From Flavobacteriales bacterium (GTDB taxonomy: Bacteria; Bacteroidota; Bacteroidia; Flavobacteriales; Flavobacteriaceae), in the NCBI GenBank assembly GCA_013205245.1, contig JABMNH010000014.1, positions 62,001-126,000 of the forward strand: 64,000 nucleotides of DNA. Direction: 5' to 3'. Both the position numbers and the translations under genes were made by a program. The notes beneath the pieces are model-generated. The model was given only the letters and a program-made list of their open reading frames with translations, was not told the DNA's origin and made no database searches. This document shows, piece by piece, positions 27,602 through 36,084 of the stretch; the first letter of the stretch is position 1, and each line of letters begins with the position of its first letter.

Positions 27602-27708
27602 CTAATTAATGTCCTTGATAACTTTGTTAAATATCTTTAATATTTATATTGCTATAAATTTTCTCTATTTTTAACGGAATTTTAAACTTTTAAGAAAGAT
27701 TTAGGTGC

Positions 27709-27716
27709 TAAATTTG
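27709..27716 (+). promoter_or_regulatory. -7 promoter element for the hypothetical secreted protein
   Basis: TAAATTTG matches TAnnTTTG exactly and lies 16 bases before the ATG at 27732. This position excludes an ATG-like start at 27705. Confidence 0.6.
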
Positions 27717-27731
27717 CCCTCATTATTATCT

Positions 27732-28430
27732 ATGAAAACAAAAAAACATTTTTATACTTTTTCATTACTGATGTTTATGCTGTGTATATCTACATCTGTA
27801 TTTTCTCAAAAGGATAGCATTAAAAAAACAGATAAGCCACTTTTAGACACAAAGAAGAACCTAAAACCTGTAGATTTATTTAAAATCGATTCGGCTGCCA
27901 ACAAAACAAAAATAAATTTTACGCCTCAAAATAACAACCCAAAGGTAAAACTTAATGATAAAAAATATTATGAGCTATTTAACAAGCCTAAAAGAAAAAT
28001 TGATTTTAAAAATCATGTTGACAATGTAGATGTTGATGTTTTGGTTGTAAAATATTTTAATGGCAAAAAAATTACAAATGCCGAAACTAAAATTAATAGC
28101 GATTACAATTTGGGGTCGTTTTATACCAATTCTAAATCGATTAAAATAGAAGTGCGCGATTTTGGTTTAGAAGATGGCGATAGGATTAAGATTTATTTGA
28201 ATGGTGAAGTTATTGAAGAAAGCATCGAACTTAAGAATAGGTTTTATTTTATTGTTGTTCCCCTAGAAAAAAGCTACAATACCATTGCTATAAAAGCCCA
28301 AAATCAAGGCTATTCTGGTCCTAATACTGCCGAATTAGAAATTTATGATGATTCCGGCAATCTAATAGTATCGCGGACTTGGAATATTAATACTGGCGAA
28401 GTTGTCTCGGTTGGGTTTATTAAAAAATGA
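27732..28430 (+). CDS. Secreted protein of unknown function
   Basis: 232 residues from the ATG at 27732; a start nine codons upstream would overlap the promoter element. The signal peptide spans about 1-27 (FSLLMFMLCISTSVFSQ). The mature part opens with a Lys-rich linker, then a beta-rich domain: VDVDVLVVKYFNGKKI, IKIEVRDFGLEDGDRIKIYLNGEVI and NTIAIKAQNQGYSGPNTAELEIYD. The GDRIKIYLNG pattern suggests a calcium-free Ig-like or CUB-like sandwich, but I do not recognise a family. It is monocistronic between its own promoter and a strong bidirectional terminator. Function unknown. Confidence 0.7.
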   Translation: MKTKKHFYTFSLLMFMLCISTSVFSQKDSIKKTDKPLLDTKKNLKPVDLFKIDSAANKTKINFTPQNNNPKVKLNDKKYYELFNKPKRKIDFKNHVDNVDVDVLVVKYFNGKKITNAETKINSDYNLGSFYTNSKSIKIEVRDFGLEDGDRIKIYLNGEVIEESIELKNRFYFIVVPLEKSYNTIAIKAQNQGYSGPNTAELEIYDDSGNLIVSRTWNINTGEVVSVGFIKK

Positions 28431-28438
28431 TGTTTTTA

Positions 28439-28487
28439 CTTCTCGATACTTCATGCTAAAAGCATGAAACTCGAAGTGACGAAAATG
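28439..28487. repeat. REP-like intergenic hairpin after the hypothetical gene
   Basis: TTCATGCT (28450-28457) pairs with AGCATGAA (28461-28468) and is bordered by TTCTCGATAC and CTCGAAGTGACG, a pattern I associate with short dispersed intergenic repeats of Flavobacteriia. Only one copy is in the window. Confidence 0.4.
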
Positions 28488-28505
28488 TATTAGAAATGTA
28501 AAAAA

Positions 28506-28540
28506 CACAAAAGCCAAAGTTTAAAACTTTGGCTTTTGTG
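28506..28540. terminator. Strong bidirectional terminator between the hypothetical gene and lpdA
   Basis: A 17-bp perfect inverted repeat, CACAAAAGCCAAAGTTT against AAACTTTGGCTTTTGTG, sits between convergent genes and carries A/T-rich sides. Confidence 0.85.
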
Positions 28541-28553
28541 TGTGAGACCCTTC

Positions 28554-28572
28554 GACTTCGCTCAGGGTGACA
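28554..28572. repeat. Dispersed short repeat GACTTCGCTCAGGGTGACA
   Basis: This 19-mer recurs with three differences at 30058-30076 in the same orientation. It is an intergenic sequence type known to be scattered in many Bacteroidota genomes. Confidence 0.5.
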
Positions 28573-28587
28573 CTTTATCAAATTCTT

Positions 28588-29976
28588 CTATAAATGTATG
28601 ACTTCGCCATAAGCATCGGCAACAGCTTCCATAACAGCTTCGCTCATTGTTGGATGTGGATGGATAGATTTTAAAATTTCGTGACCTGTTGTTTCTAATT
28701 TACGTGCCACTACAGCTTCGGCAATCATATCGGTTACCCCAGCGCCAATTAAATGGCAACCCAACCATTCGCCATATTTGGCATCAAAAATTACTTTTAC
28801 AAAGCCGTCTGGTGTACCAGAAGCTTGTGCTTTTCCGGATGCTGAAAATGGGAATTTTCCTACTTTTAATTCATATCCTTGCTCTTTTGCTTGTGCTTCG
28901 GTTAAACCGACACTCGCAATTTCTGGTGTGGCATAGGTACATCCGGGTACGTTTCCGTAATCTACAGGTTCGGTATCTAATCCGGCTAATTTTTCAACAC
29001 AAGTAATCCCTTCGGCAGAAGCCACATGTGCCAAAGCTGGACCAGGCACAACATCGCCAATAGCGTAATAACCCGGCATATTGGTTTGGTAGAAATCGTT
29101 TACCAAAATCTTATCGCGATCGGTAGCAATACCTACATCTTCAAGTCCTATATTTTCTATATTCGATTTAATACCCACAGCAGATAAAACCACATCCGCT
29201 TCTAGCGTTACCTCACCTTTTGCCGTTTTAACTTTAGCTACAACGCCTTTTCCAGAAGTATCAACCGATTCTACCGACGCATTTGTCATGACTTTAATAC
29301 CCGATTTTTTGAAAGAACGTTCCAATTGTTTTGATACATCAATATCTTCTACGGGTACCATATTTGGTAAAAACTCTACCACTGTCACTTCTGTTCCCAT
29401 GGTGTGATAAAAATAGGCGAACTCAACACCAATGGCACCAGAACCTACAACAATCATCTTTTTTGGTTGTTTTGGCAAACTCATCGCTTCGCGATAGCCA
29501 ATAACTTTTTTACCGTCTTGTGGTAAATTTGGCAACTCTTTAGAACGCGCGCCTGTGGCAATAATGATATTTTTAGCAGTGTATTCGGTTATTGTGCCAT
29601 CGGCAGCAGTAACATCTACTTTATGACCCGGTTTTATTTTTCCGAAACCATCAATCACATCAATTTTATTTTTTTTCATTAAGAACTGTACGCCCTTACT
29701 CATACCATCGGCAACGTTTCGGCTTCGTTTAATGACGGCCGAAAAATCTTTGTCTACTGCTTCGGCTTTTAAGCCATAGGCATCTACATGTTTTAAATAG
29801 TCATAAACCTGCGCACTTTTTAACAAAGCTTTGGTAGGTATACATCCCCAATTTAGGCAAATACCACCTAGATTTTCTTTTTCTATAACGGCAACTTTAA
29901 ATCCTAATTGTGAGGCTCTAATAGCTGTAACATAACCTCCTGGTCCGCTTCCTACTATAATTATATCGTAATTCAT
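28588..29976 (-). CDS. lpdA: Dihydrolipoyl dehydrogenase (E3)
   Basis: 462 residues from the ATG at 29976 (MNYDIIIVGSGPGG); an upstream ATG at 30054 would add 26 residues before the FAD-binding strand and overlap a dispersed repeat, so I reject it. FAD motif VGSGPGGY, redox-active CLNWGC (C40, C45), NAD motif VVGSGAIGVEF, and the dimer-interface active-site HPHPTMSEAV near the C-terminus are all present. It reoxidises the lipoyl domains of pyruvate, 2-oxoglutarate and branched-chain 2-oxoacid dehydrogenase complexes. It stands apart from E1 and E2 genes; the E1 fusion at 61528 is a plausible partner. Confidence 0.97.
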   Translation of the reverse strand: MNYDIIIVGSGPGGYVTAIRASQLGFKVAVIEKENLGGICLNWGCIPTKALLKSAQVYDYLKHVDAYGLKAEAVDKDFSAVIKRSRNVADGMSKGVQFLMKKNKIDVIDGFGKIKPGHKVDVTAADGTITEYTAKNIIIATGARSKELPNLPQDGKKVIGYREAMSLPKQPKKMIVVGSGAIGVEFAYFYHTMGTEVTVVEFLPNMVPVEDIDVSKQLERSFKKSGIKVMTNASVESVDTSGKGVVAKVKTAKGEVTLEADVVLSAVGIKSNIENIGLEDVGIATDRDKILVNDFYQTNMPGYYAIGDVVPGPALAHVASAEGITCVEKLAGLDTEPVDYGNVPGCTYATPEIASVGLTEAQAKEQGYELKVGKFPFSASGKAQASGTPDGFVKVIFDAKYGEWLGCHLIGAGVTDMIAEAVVARKLETTGHEILKSIHPHPTMSEAVMEAVADAYGEVIHL

Positions 29977-30057
29977 ATCTTTTGTTTTCTGGTTTGATTC
30001 AAAATGCAAAGTAAAGAAATATTTTACTTCTAAATGTTGTTTATAAGCTCCCATTTA

Positions 30058-30076
30058 GACTACGCTCAATGTGACA
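30058..30076. repeat. Dispersed short repeat GACTACGCTCAATGTGACA
   Basis: This is the second copy of the 19-mer at 28554-28572, in the gap between the permease gene and lpdA. It differs at three positions. Confidence 0.5.
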
Positions 30077-30096
30077 GTTAAGGTTATCTCCTTAAT

Positions 30097-31332
30097 TTAA
30101 TCAAACTTAATGGCTTTAACCGGACTTATTCTCGTAACAATGATTGAAGGTATGATGAGCATAAATAAACAAAGTACTAAAGTGCCCACATTTAACATCA
30201 GGATTTGAACAAAATCTATATAAACTGGCACGAATTTTACATAATAGGTCTCTGGATTCAAACTTATAAATGCGAATTTTTGTTGCAAAAACAAGAGCGT
30301 TAATCCGATAAGGTTTCCCCAAAACAAGCCTTTTAAAATAAGATAAGCTGCATTGTATAAAAACACTTTTCTGATGCTCCAATTAGAATTTCCCAAGGCT
30401 TTTAAAATACCTATCATTTGGGTACGTTCTAAAATCAAAACCAATAAAGCCGTTATCATATTGATGCCCGCAATGAGAATCATTATGACAATAATAATGG
30501 TAATGTTGACATCAAAAAGGCTTAACCACTCAAACAACGACGGGTATTTATCTACAATATTTTGTGTGTTTAAAATGGCCGCCGTATTGGCGTAAATGGC
30601 ATTGCTTTTTTCTTTTAAGTCTTTAAAATTGTTGAGCAAAACTTCAAATCCGCCAACCTCATCTTCGCTCCATTTATTTATTTTTTGGATGTGTTTGATA
30701 TCGCCAATAATATAATTTTCGTCAAATTCATTAAAGGCCGAATTGTACAATCCTACAATTTTTAAAACACGCATGTTTGGTAATTTATTAGGATCGTTTT
30801 TAACAAAAAGGATGTTGAATTTATCGCCCAATTTTAAACCCAAACGCATGGCTATGGTTGTAGAAATTAAAACATTATTTGAAGGACTTTCTTTAAAAGA
30901 TAACACCTTACCTTCCGTCATATAATTTTTAAAATAGCTCCAATCATAATCGGCAGAAATACCTTTAAAAATAACGCCTTCAAAATCTTTTTCGGTTCTA
31001 ATAATACCCGCTTTTGTGGCAAAAATATGTACATTTTTAATGCCAGTTATCCCTTTAAACTCGGGATAAAAATCTTGTTTTTTTGAAACAGGATTAACCG
31101 TGATTTCTGAATTATTATTATCGTAATTGGTTATTTGCACATGCCCCTGAAAAGCAGCAACTTTTTCTCTAATTTTATGTTGCAATCCTACGCCAGTAGC
31201 TACCGAAACCAACATCACAATAATACCTATGGCAATGGCTGTAATGGCAATTTTTATTATTGGCGCCGAAATGCTACTTTTACCTTGTTTAGAAAAAATA
31301 ATGCGCTTGGCAATAAATAATTCGTAATTCAA
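30097..31332 (-). CDS. LolC/LolE-type ABC transporter permease (FtsX family)
   Basis: 411 residues. An N-terminal helix (about 25-48, IKIAITAIAIGIIVMLVSVATGVG) follows a cytosolic stretch. A MacB-like periplasmic domain of about 200 residues comes next, and three helices near the C-terminus (about 275-305, 325-350, 370-400) carry the FtsX signature ILERTQMIGILKALGNSNWSIRKVFL. This architecture matches LolC/E, which release lipoproteins from the inner membrane to LolA. The ATPase (LolD) is not adjacent. A role in lipoprotein sorting fits the LolA-like gene at 22858, but other MacB-type substrates cannot be excluded. Divergent from namZ with a 17-base gap. Confidence 0.85.
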   Translation of the reverse strand: MNYELFIAKRIIFSKQGKSSISAPIIKIAITAIAIGIIVMLVSVATGVGLQHKIREKVAAFQGHVQITNYDNNNSEITVNPVSKKQDFYPEFKGITGIKNVHIFATKAGIIRTEKDFEGVIFKGISADYDWSYFKNYMTEGKVLSFKESPSNNVLISTTIAMRLGLKLGDKFNILFVKNDPNKLPNMRVLKIVGLYNSAFNEFDENYIIGDIKHIQKINKWSEDEVGGFEVLLNNFKDLKEKSNAIYANTAAILNTQNIVDKYPSLFEWLSLFDVNITIIIVIMILIAGINMITALLVLILERTQMIGILKALGNSNWSIRKVFLYNAAYLILKGLFWGNLIGLTLLFLQQKFAFISLNPETYYVKFVPVYIDFVQILMLNVGTLVLCLFMLIIPSIIVTRISPVKAIKFD

Positions 31333-31349
31333 TTTATAAAACTGTTTTA

Positions 31350-32582
31350 ATGTTCAAAAATACATATTTCTTTTTGGTTTCAATTGCCCTTTTCGGATTG
31401 ATTTCTTGCAAGAACACAGCTCCTAAAAATAAAGAAATTGTCCTTTCTATAAATAGCAACAGATTAAAAATAACGAAACCTATTGTGATTGGTGCAAACC
31501 AAACGGAAGCTTACCTCCCACTTTTACAAAATAAAAAAGTGGCTGTGGTTGCCAATCAGACCAGCGTGATTTTTAAAACGGACAATACCTACACCCATTT
31601 GGTAGATTCGTTACAGCGTTTACAAATTAACCTCGTCAAAGTTTTTGCTCCCGAACACGGTTTTCGCGGTCAAGCCGATGCTGGCGCACATGTGGCTAAT
31701 GGCATAGATATCACTACGGGTTTGCCCCTCATTTCGCTTTACGGAAAAAATAAAAAACCCACTTCAGATCAGCTTAAAGATATTGACATTGTTGTTTTTG
31801 ACATTCAAGATGTGGGCGTGCGTTTTTACACCTATATTTCTACTTTGCATTATGTGATGGAGGCTTGCGCCGAAGCTGGTATTTCTGTTATTGTTTTAGA
31901 TCGCCCCAACCCTAATGGTAATTATATAGATGGGGCAGTTTTAGAACCTCCATTTAAAAGTTTTGTAGGGATGCATCCTGTGCCTTTGGTGTACGGTATG
32001 AGCATTGGCGAATATGCCCAAATGATAAATGGCGAAAATTGGTTGCCAAATGGTATAAAATGTAATTTAAAAGTGATTCCTTTAAAAAACTACACCCATA
32101 AATCGGTTTATAATTTGCCTATAAGACCCTCGCCTAATCTGCCCAATGCACAAGCTGTAAATTTATATCCAAGTTTGGCATTGTTTGAAGGTACAACTGT
32201 AAGTTGTGGACGTGGTACCGAAATGCAATTCCAACTTTTTGGTGCGCCTTTTTTACCAAAAGACACCTATACTTTTAGTTTTTTACCACAACCGAATTTT
32301 GGCGCTAAATATCCTAAATTTAAAGGGGAATTAAGTTACGGATTAGATTTGAGAAAAGTAAATAAATTAAATAAACTCAATTTAGAATGGCTGATTACTG
32401 CTTACGCTGATACTAATAAGAAGGACAGTTTTTTTAATTCCTTTTTTACAAAATTAGCGGGCACAAAGAAACTACAAGAACAAATTGAAGCGGGATTATC
32501 TCAAGTAACAATTAAAAAATCATGGCAAAATGGTTTGGATAAATTTAAAATTGTTAGGGCAAAATATCTGATTTATGATTGA
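31350..32582 (+). CDS. NamZ/DUF1343 exo-beta-N-acetylmuramidase lipoprotein
   Basis: 410 residues with a lipobox ending at Cys20 (FGLISC). The rest is one DUF1343 domain, now known as NamZ (GH171), which removes N-acetylmuramic acid from the non-reducing end of peptidoglycan fragments. Signatures seen: VVANQTSV, FAPEHGFRG, FDIQDVGVRFYTYISTL, LDRPNPNG, and the C-terminal LYPSLALFEGTTVSCGRGTE. The Glu of EHGFRG is in the active-site region. It probably acts in the periplasm in wall recycling. Last conserved gene before the non-coding left flank of the accessory island; it ends with TGA. Confidence 0.92.
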   Translation: MFKNTYFFLVSIALFGLISCKNTAPKNKEIVLSINSNRLKITKPIVIGANQTEAYLPLLQNKKVAVVANQTSVIFKTDNTYTHLVDSLQRLQINLVKVFAPEHGFRGQADAGAHVANGIDITTGLPLISLYGKNKKPTSDQLKDIDIVVFDIQDVGVRFYTYISTLHYVMEACAEAGISVIVLDRPNPNGNYIDGAVLEPPFKSFVGMHPVPLVYGMSIGEYAQMINGENWLPNGIKCNLKVIPLKNYTHKSVYNLPIRPSPNLPNAQAVNLYPSLALFEGTTVSCGRGTEMQFQLFGAPFLPKDTYTFSFLPQPNFGAKYPKFKGELSYGLDLRKVNKLNKLNLEWLITAYADTNKKDSFFNSFFTKLAGTKKLQEQIEAGLSQVTIKKSWQNGLDKFKIVRAKYLIYD

Positions 32583-32977
32583 GTGGTTTGTTTATTCTTT
32601 TTTTTGAAGTAAAACGAAACCGATTAACAATCTAGCAAGCGATTTGTACTGCTGAAAAACATACTATCCGTTACACTTCATTATGAGCAATGTACTTTCC
32701 TGAAATAGGTTGACTAAAATTTAAGAAAAACTTGGCTCTTCGAGCCACATAGACCTTGTTTCAAACCAAACTCTTGAATTATTTGAAAAATTCAACAAGA
32801 AAATTCAGGAATAAAAAAAAGAACTCTCTACATTTAGATAAAGGAGAAGAGTAGAATAATAAATATTAATATGTTGAAAATCAATGATATAAATTACATG
32901 TGATTTATTAACACTAAACATTCATAAAACATATGTAATGTAAAAAACTCAATATTAAGTTTTATGGTCTTGCTCCC

Positions 32978-33005
32978 TAGAGCTAACAGAAAATAGTTCT
33001 AACAA
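32978..33005. repeat. Imperfect direct repeat, copy 1
   Basis: The core TAGAGCTAACA, then A-rich and TTCTAA, recurs at 33091-33117, 113 bases on. The hairpin 33057-33083 lies between the copies. Confidence 0.5.
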
Positions 33006-33056
33006 TTTAACGCAAGAATTAGAAAAATTTAATAACTTTAATTTCGTAAAATAAAA

Positions 33057-33083
33057 AACCTCCAACTGATTAAGTTGAAGGTT
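33057..33083. terminator. Terminator-like hairpin in the left flank
   Basis: AACCTCCAACT pairs with AGTTGAAGGTT with one mismatch, A-run before and T-run after. No gene ends close by on the plus strand, so it may be a relic or terminate leftward transcription from the FN3 gene. Confidence 0.5.
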
Positions 33084-33090
33084 TTACTGG

Positions 33091-33117
33091 TAGAGCTAAC
33101 AAAAAAAATTCTAAGAG
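33091..33117. repeat. Imperfect direct repeat, copy 2
   Basis: This is the second copy of the element at 32978-33005; it shares TAGAGCTAACA and TTCTAA. Confidence 0.5.
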
Positions 33118-33231
33118 TTTTATGTAAATTTTTGTGTTGTCTTTTCATAATTCTATTATATTTCTTTTTATTTAAACAGTCTTAAAAGAATGTCCGAATT
33201 ATTGTAGCAACTCCAGTTTTCAATTTATCTT

Positions 33232-34539
33232 TTATTCAAAAACAGATTTAAGTGCATTACTCATTTTTAACCAGCCATCTTGATCATCTCTTAATTTTGA
33301 CTTTTCTTGTTCAATATGAATAAATCTTCCTGTTGTTGCTGTAGCAGATATGCTACAAGGATTCGATGAACCATTTATAAATCTACTTTGAATATTTGTG
33401 AATCCAATTAACCTAGTCCACTCCGTATCTAAATGAGCTAATTTAAAAGTCAACGAATTGTCTTCATTCATAAGTGCTTCTTTAATTTGAAAAGCATAAT
33501 CAATTGTAGGTGTTTCTCTTGTTCCATTACTCATAATCACGTATGGATCTGTATCGTTTTTACCAAATCCATGTAGTTGAATAAAAACAGAATTTGATAT
33601 ATTTTCGTACAAAATTTCTGTTGTTTTTTGAAAAACTGTATTTATATTATGAGCCATATCAGAAATTCTATAAGACTGATACCCAGAGTTACAAGTTGAT
33701 GTCGTGCCATCACAAGGTGAAAATTCTGAATGATTACAACGATGTGTTCCATTTAAAAAAACTGCTTTTGCAAGATTGTTTTTAAAGCAATAAACTGCTT
33801 GTTGACCTGTATTAATATCATTTTTAATATGTGGAGCTTGAATAACTAAATTACTAATAGTTGGTGTTTTACTGAACAGATAAAGACCCCAATGATTCTC
33901 TTTATCACTCTTCTCTTCTAATATATAAAATACTTGATTTGGTGTTATAGTAGTATCCGTAAATTCATTTATTTGATAATTCAACTCAGAAGATTTCAAC
34001 ACAGCTTCAGAAACATTTTGATCTAATATTTCATTTATAACAACACTCCATTTAGCTAATTGATTTGATGTTGGTTTCTTATAGCTATTCCCTGAATCTC
34101 CAGGAACTCCGCTTATAAAACTTTCCATATAAGTTTCAATATTACCTGTAGTTTTAACTAATACAGGATTGTCATTCTCCGTTGTAATATTAAGTTCATT
34201 ACTAAACCCTGACTCATTTCCTACTGCATCTTTCGCTGAAATTTTAAAATTATAATTTGCATCAGCATCTAATCCTGTAATATTAAAAGATGTACTTGTT
34301 GTTGCTACAAAATTAATTCCATTCTTATATAAGATATAGGCCGTTACTCCAACATTATCTGTAGAAGCTACCCAAGTTAAGTCAAGAGACGTTTTTGTTA
34401 TGTTATCTACTTGTAAATTTGTAGGTGCAGTAGGTGGAGTTATATCTATTACTGGTTCTGGCATTGAATCATCAGACCCACCACAAGAACTGAAAAACAT
34501 TACTAAAAATACAAATATAAATTGCTTGAAATTATTCAT
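33232..34539 (-). CDS. FN3-domain lipoprotein with amidohydrolase-like C-terminal domain
   Basis: 435 residues. A lipobox ends at Cys19 (FFSSCGG). Residues about 35-120 are one fibronectin type III domain (PPTAPTNLQV to SGFSNELNITT), often a spacer at the cell surface. The C-terminal 300 residues are unfamiliar but carry a spaced pattern seen in N-formylglutamate amidohydrolase and poly-gamma-glutamate hydrolase-like zinc folds: IQAPHIKND, NGTHRCNHSEF, FIQLHGFG and, near the end, FIHIEQEKSKLR. The order His-motif, Arg/His motif, LHG, then HIEQ with an Arg matches the exported homologue at 15453. Catalysis is inference. Last gene of a three-gene set with racemase and D-aminoacylase, six bases after the racemase stop. 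Confidence 0.65.
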   Translation of the reverse strand: MNNFKQFIFVFLVMFFSSCGGSDDSMPEPVIDITPPTAPTNLQVDNITKTSLDLTWVASTDNVGVTAYILYKNGINFVATTSTSFNITGLDADANYNFKISAKDAVGNESGFSNELNITTENDNPVLVKTTGNIETYMESFISGVPGDSGNSYKKPTSNQLAKWSVVINEILDQNVSEAVLKSSELNYQINEFTDTTITPNQVFYILEEKSDKENHWGLYLFSKTPTISNLVIQAPHIKNDINTGQQAVYCFKNNLAKAVFLNGTHRCNHSEFSPCDGTTSTCNSGYQSYRISDMAHNINTVFQKTTEILYENISNSVFIQLHGFGKNDTDPYVIMSNGTRETPTIDYAFQIKEALMNEDNSLTFKLAHLDTEWTRLIGFTNIQSRFINGSSNPCSISATATTGRFIHIEQEKSKLRDDQDGWLKMSNALKSVFE

Positions 34540-34545
34540 AAATTA

Positions 34546-36078
34546 TTATATTTTTTGTTCTTGTTTTAAGTTTTTAGCTTTATCATTTTTCGCATTAAAA
34601 TTTTGCATTAATTGATATACATAAGGAATTTGTTTTTGAAAACGTGTTAATATATCTTCTGAAATATTATCTCTACTGAAAGGTACTATTTTAACATATT
34701 CTTGAATTTCTCCAACATTTCTACCATATTTATAGTTGTATGGAAATCTTCCTTCTTCATTAATAATCGTGTTTTTATTTTCCTTATTTGCTACACTTAT
34801 ATAAAACTCACTATCCTTAATATTTCCATTAGAATTGAACAGCTCTTTTTTATTTAAATGTTCATACAATTCCTTAGCGGTATTTATGGCAGGATCTACT
34901 AACTGAATTTTTTCAACCATAAATCTTCTATATAAGTAATTTCCATTTTCACTTTTATAATTGTACAATTCATTCAACACTAAGTTTATCTCATCAATTA
35001 AATATGGGTAATGTGTACACCCTAAAATGATTGATTTTAATTGATTTGAAGTATTTGATTTTCTAATATTCTCTAATAAAGTAACTACATGATAACGTAC
35101 ATAATTTTCAGCATCGTTAATCTGTAAAATCGAACAATCATCTTCTTTCTCTGTATCGCACAACATTTTACTATTGTCAAAATCAAAATTATATATATCA
35201 AATAAAGTTTTATCAATCTTAACATCTCCTTCCAATCCTGGGCCTTTATAATCTTGTCTTGGTTTCCTTAGGTTTTTATTAAAATAGTTAGCATCTTCAT
35301 CAACTGCTTCAGCAATTCCAATTCCTCCTTGTGAAAACACTTCAATGTCTCCTTGGTACCCTAATTGATCTTTAAATTTTAAAATAGTATTATGATATCC
35401 TTTTGATGCTACCGTTCCAGCAGTGGCCATCACTCCTATAATACCATCTTCATCTTTTTCCATAGTTTCTAAAACACCTCTCACACCAGCATCTATTACA
35501 CCAATTACTTTCATATCTGAATTTGCTTTTTTTACAAATTCTTCAATATATTCTTTTCCATAAGCTGTCGCTGTATTACACGCAATGACCAAGACCTTTA
35601 CAGGTTTTTTATCTGTATTTACTGAAGTGTCATTTACGTCAGAATAATATTTATTACTCATTAAAAATTGAGCATCTTTGATAATATGCTCTTTAAGTAA
35701 ATCAACTTTGTTTTCTTTTGAGTAATTTCCATATGGCATATTGGCCTGATCGCCTAAATAAATAAAACTTTCTTTATTAAAGTCTAGGACACCATCACTT
35801 CCAAATTGATAAGTACTATTTTGATTTTGATCATAATTTACAATTGCTTTTAATACTGTAAGCCCTCCTGTACCAGAATCAAACACACCTATAGGCAAAC
35901 TTGAATCTGTATCTGGGTAAACATTAAAATCTATATGATAGAAGCTCTCACTATCATTAATAATAGTATTCACAATATTGGCTTCAACAACATCTTCAAG
36001 TACTGTTTCTTTTTCTTTTGGATTTTGCTTACAACTAGAAACTATAAAAATTGCAAGAATTATATTTAAATATTTCAT
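34546..36078 (-). CDS. Exported (lipoprotein) glutamate racemase-like enzyme
   Basis: 510 residues, about twice normal MurI. The N-terminus is a lipoprotein signal (FIVSSC, Cys16), so the enzyme should lie outside the cytoplasm. Asp/Glu racemase signatures are intact: IGVFDSGTGGLTV with D68-S69, YLGDQANMPYGNYS, VIACNTATAYG with catalytic Cys167, and ILGCTHYPYL with catalytic Cys354 and His356. Extra length comes from inserts before 105, at about 140-160 and 265-325, and a long C-terminal extension. Family members interconvert L- and D-glutamate without cofactor and are normally cytosolic suppliers of peptidoglycan D-Glu. Export, and the flanking D-aminoacylase and amidohydrolase-like genes 6 bases away, suggest a catabolic role on D-Glu released outside. 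Confidence 0.85.
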   Translation of the reverse strand: MKYLNIILAIFIVSSCKQNPKEKETVLEDVVEANIVNTIINDSESFYHIDFNVYPDTDSSLPIGVFDSGTGGLTVLKAIVNYDQNQNSTYQFGSDGVLDFNKESFIYLGDQANMPYGNYSKENKVDLLKEHIIKDAQFLMSNKYYSDVNDTSVNTDKKPVKVLVIACNTATAYGKEYIEEFVKKANSDMKVIGVIDAGVRGVLETMEKDEDGIIGVMATAGTVASKGYHNTILKFKDQLGYQGDIEVFSQGGIGIAEAVDEDANYFNKNLRKPRQDYKGPGLEGDVKIDKTLFDIYNFDFDNSKMLCDTEKEDDCSILQINDAENYVRYHVVTLLENIRKSNTSNQLKSIILGCTHYPYLIDEINLVLNELYNYKSENGNYLYRRFMVEKIQLVDPAINTAKELYEHLNKKELFNSNGNIKDSEFYISVANKENKNTIINEEGRFPYNYKYGRNVGEIQEYVKIVPFSRDNISEDILTRFQKQIPYVYQLMQNFNAKNDKAKNLKQEQKI

Positions 36079-36084
36079 AATTTC

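Larger units (their letters stand above)
32583..33231. other. Long non-coding stretch at the left edge of the accessory island
   Basis: I find no supportable gene in these 649 bases. They are AT-rich and hold a short perfect hairpin GGCTC-TTC-GAGCC (32734-32746), a terminator-like hairpin at 33057-33083 and a pair of imperfect direct repeats (32978 and 33091). The content looks like decayed mobile or intergenic DNA, but no transposase remnant is recognisable. Confidence 0.6.

Noticed and set aside
29977-30054. Longer N-terminus of lpdA
   Set aside because: The 26 extra residues would precede the FAD-binding strand, which normally begins the protein, and their coding sequence abuts a dispersed repeat.
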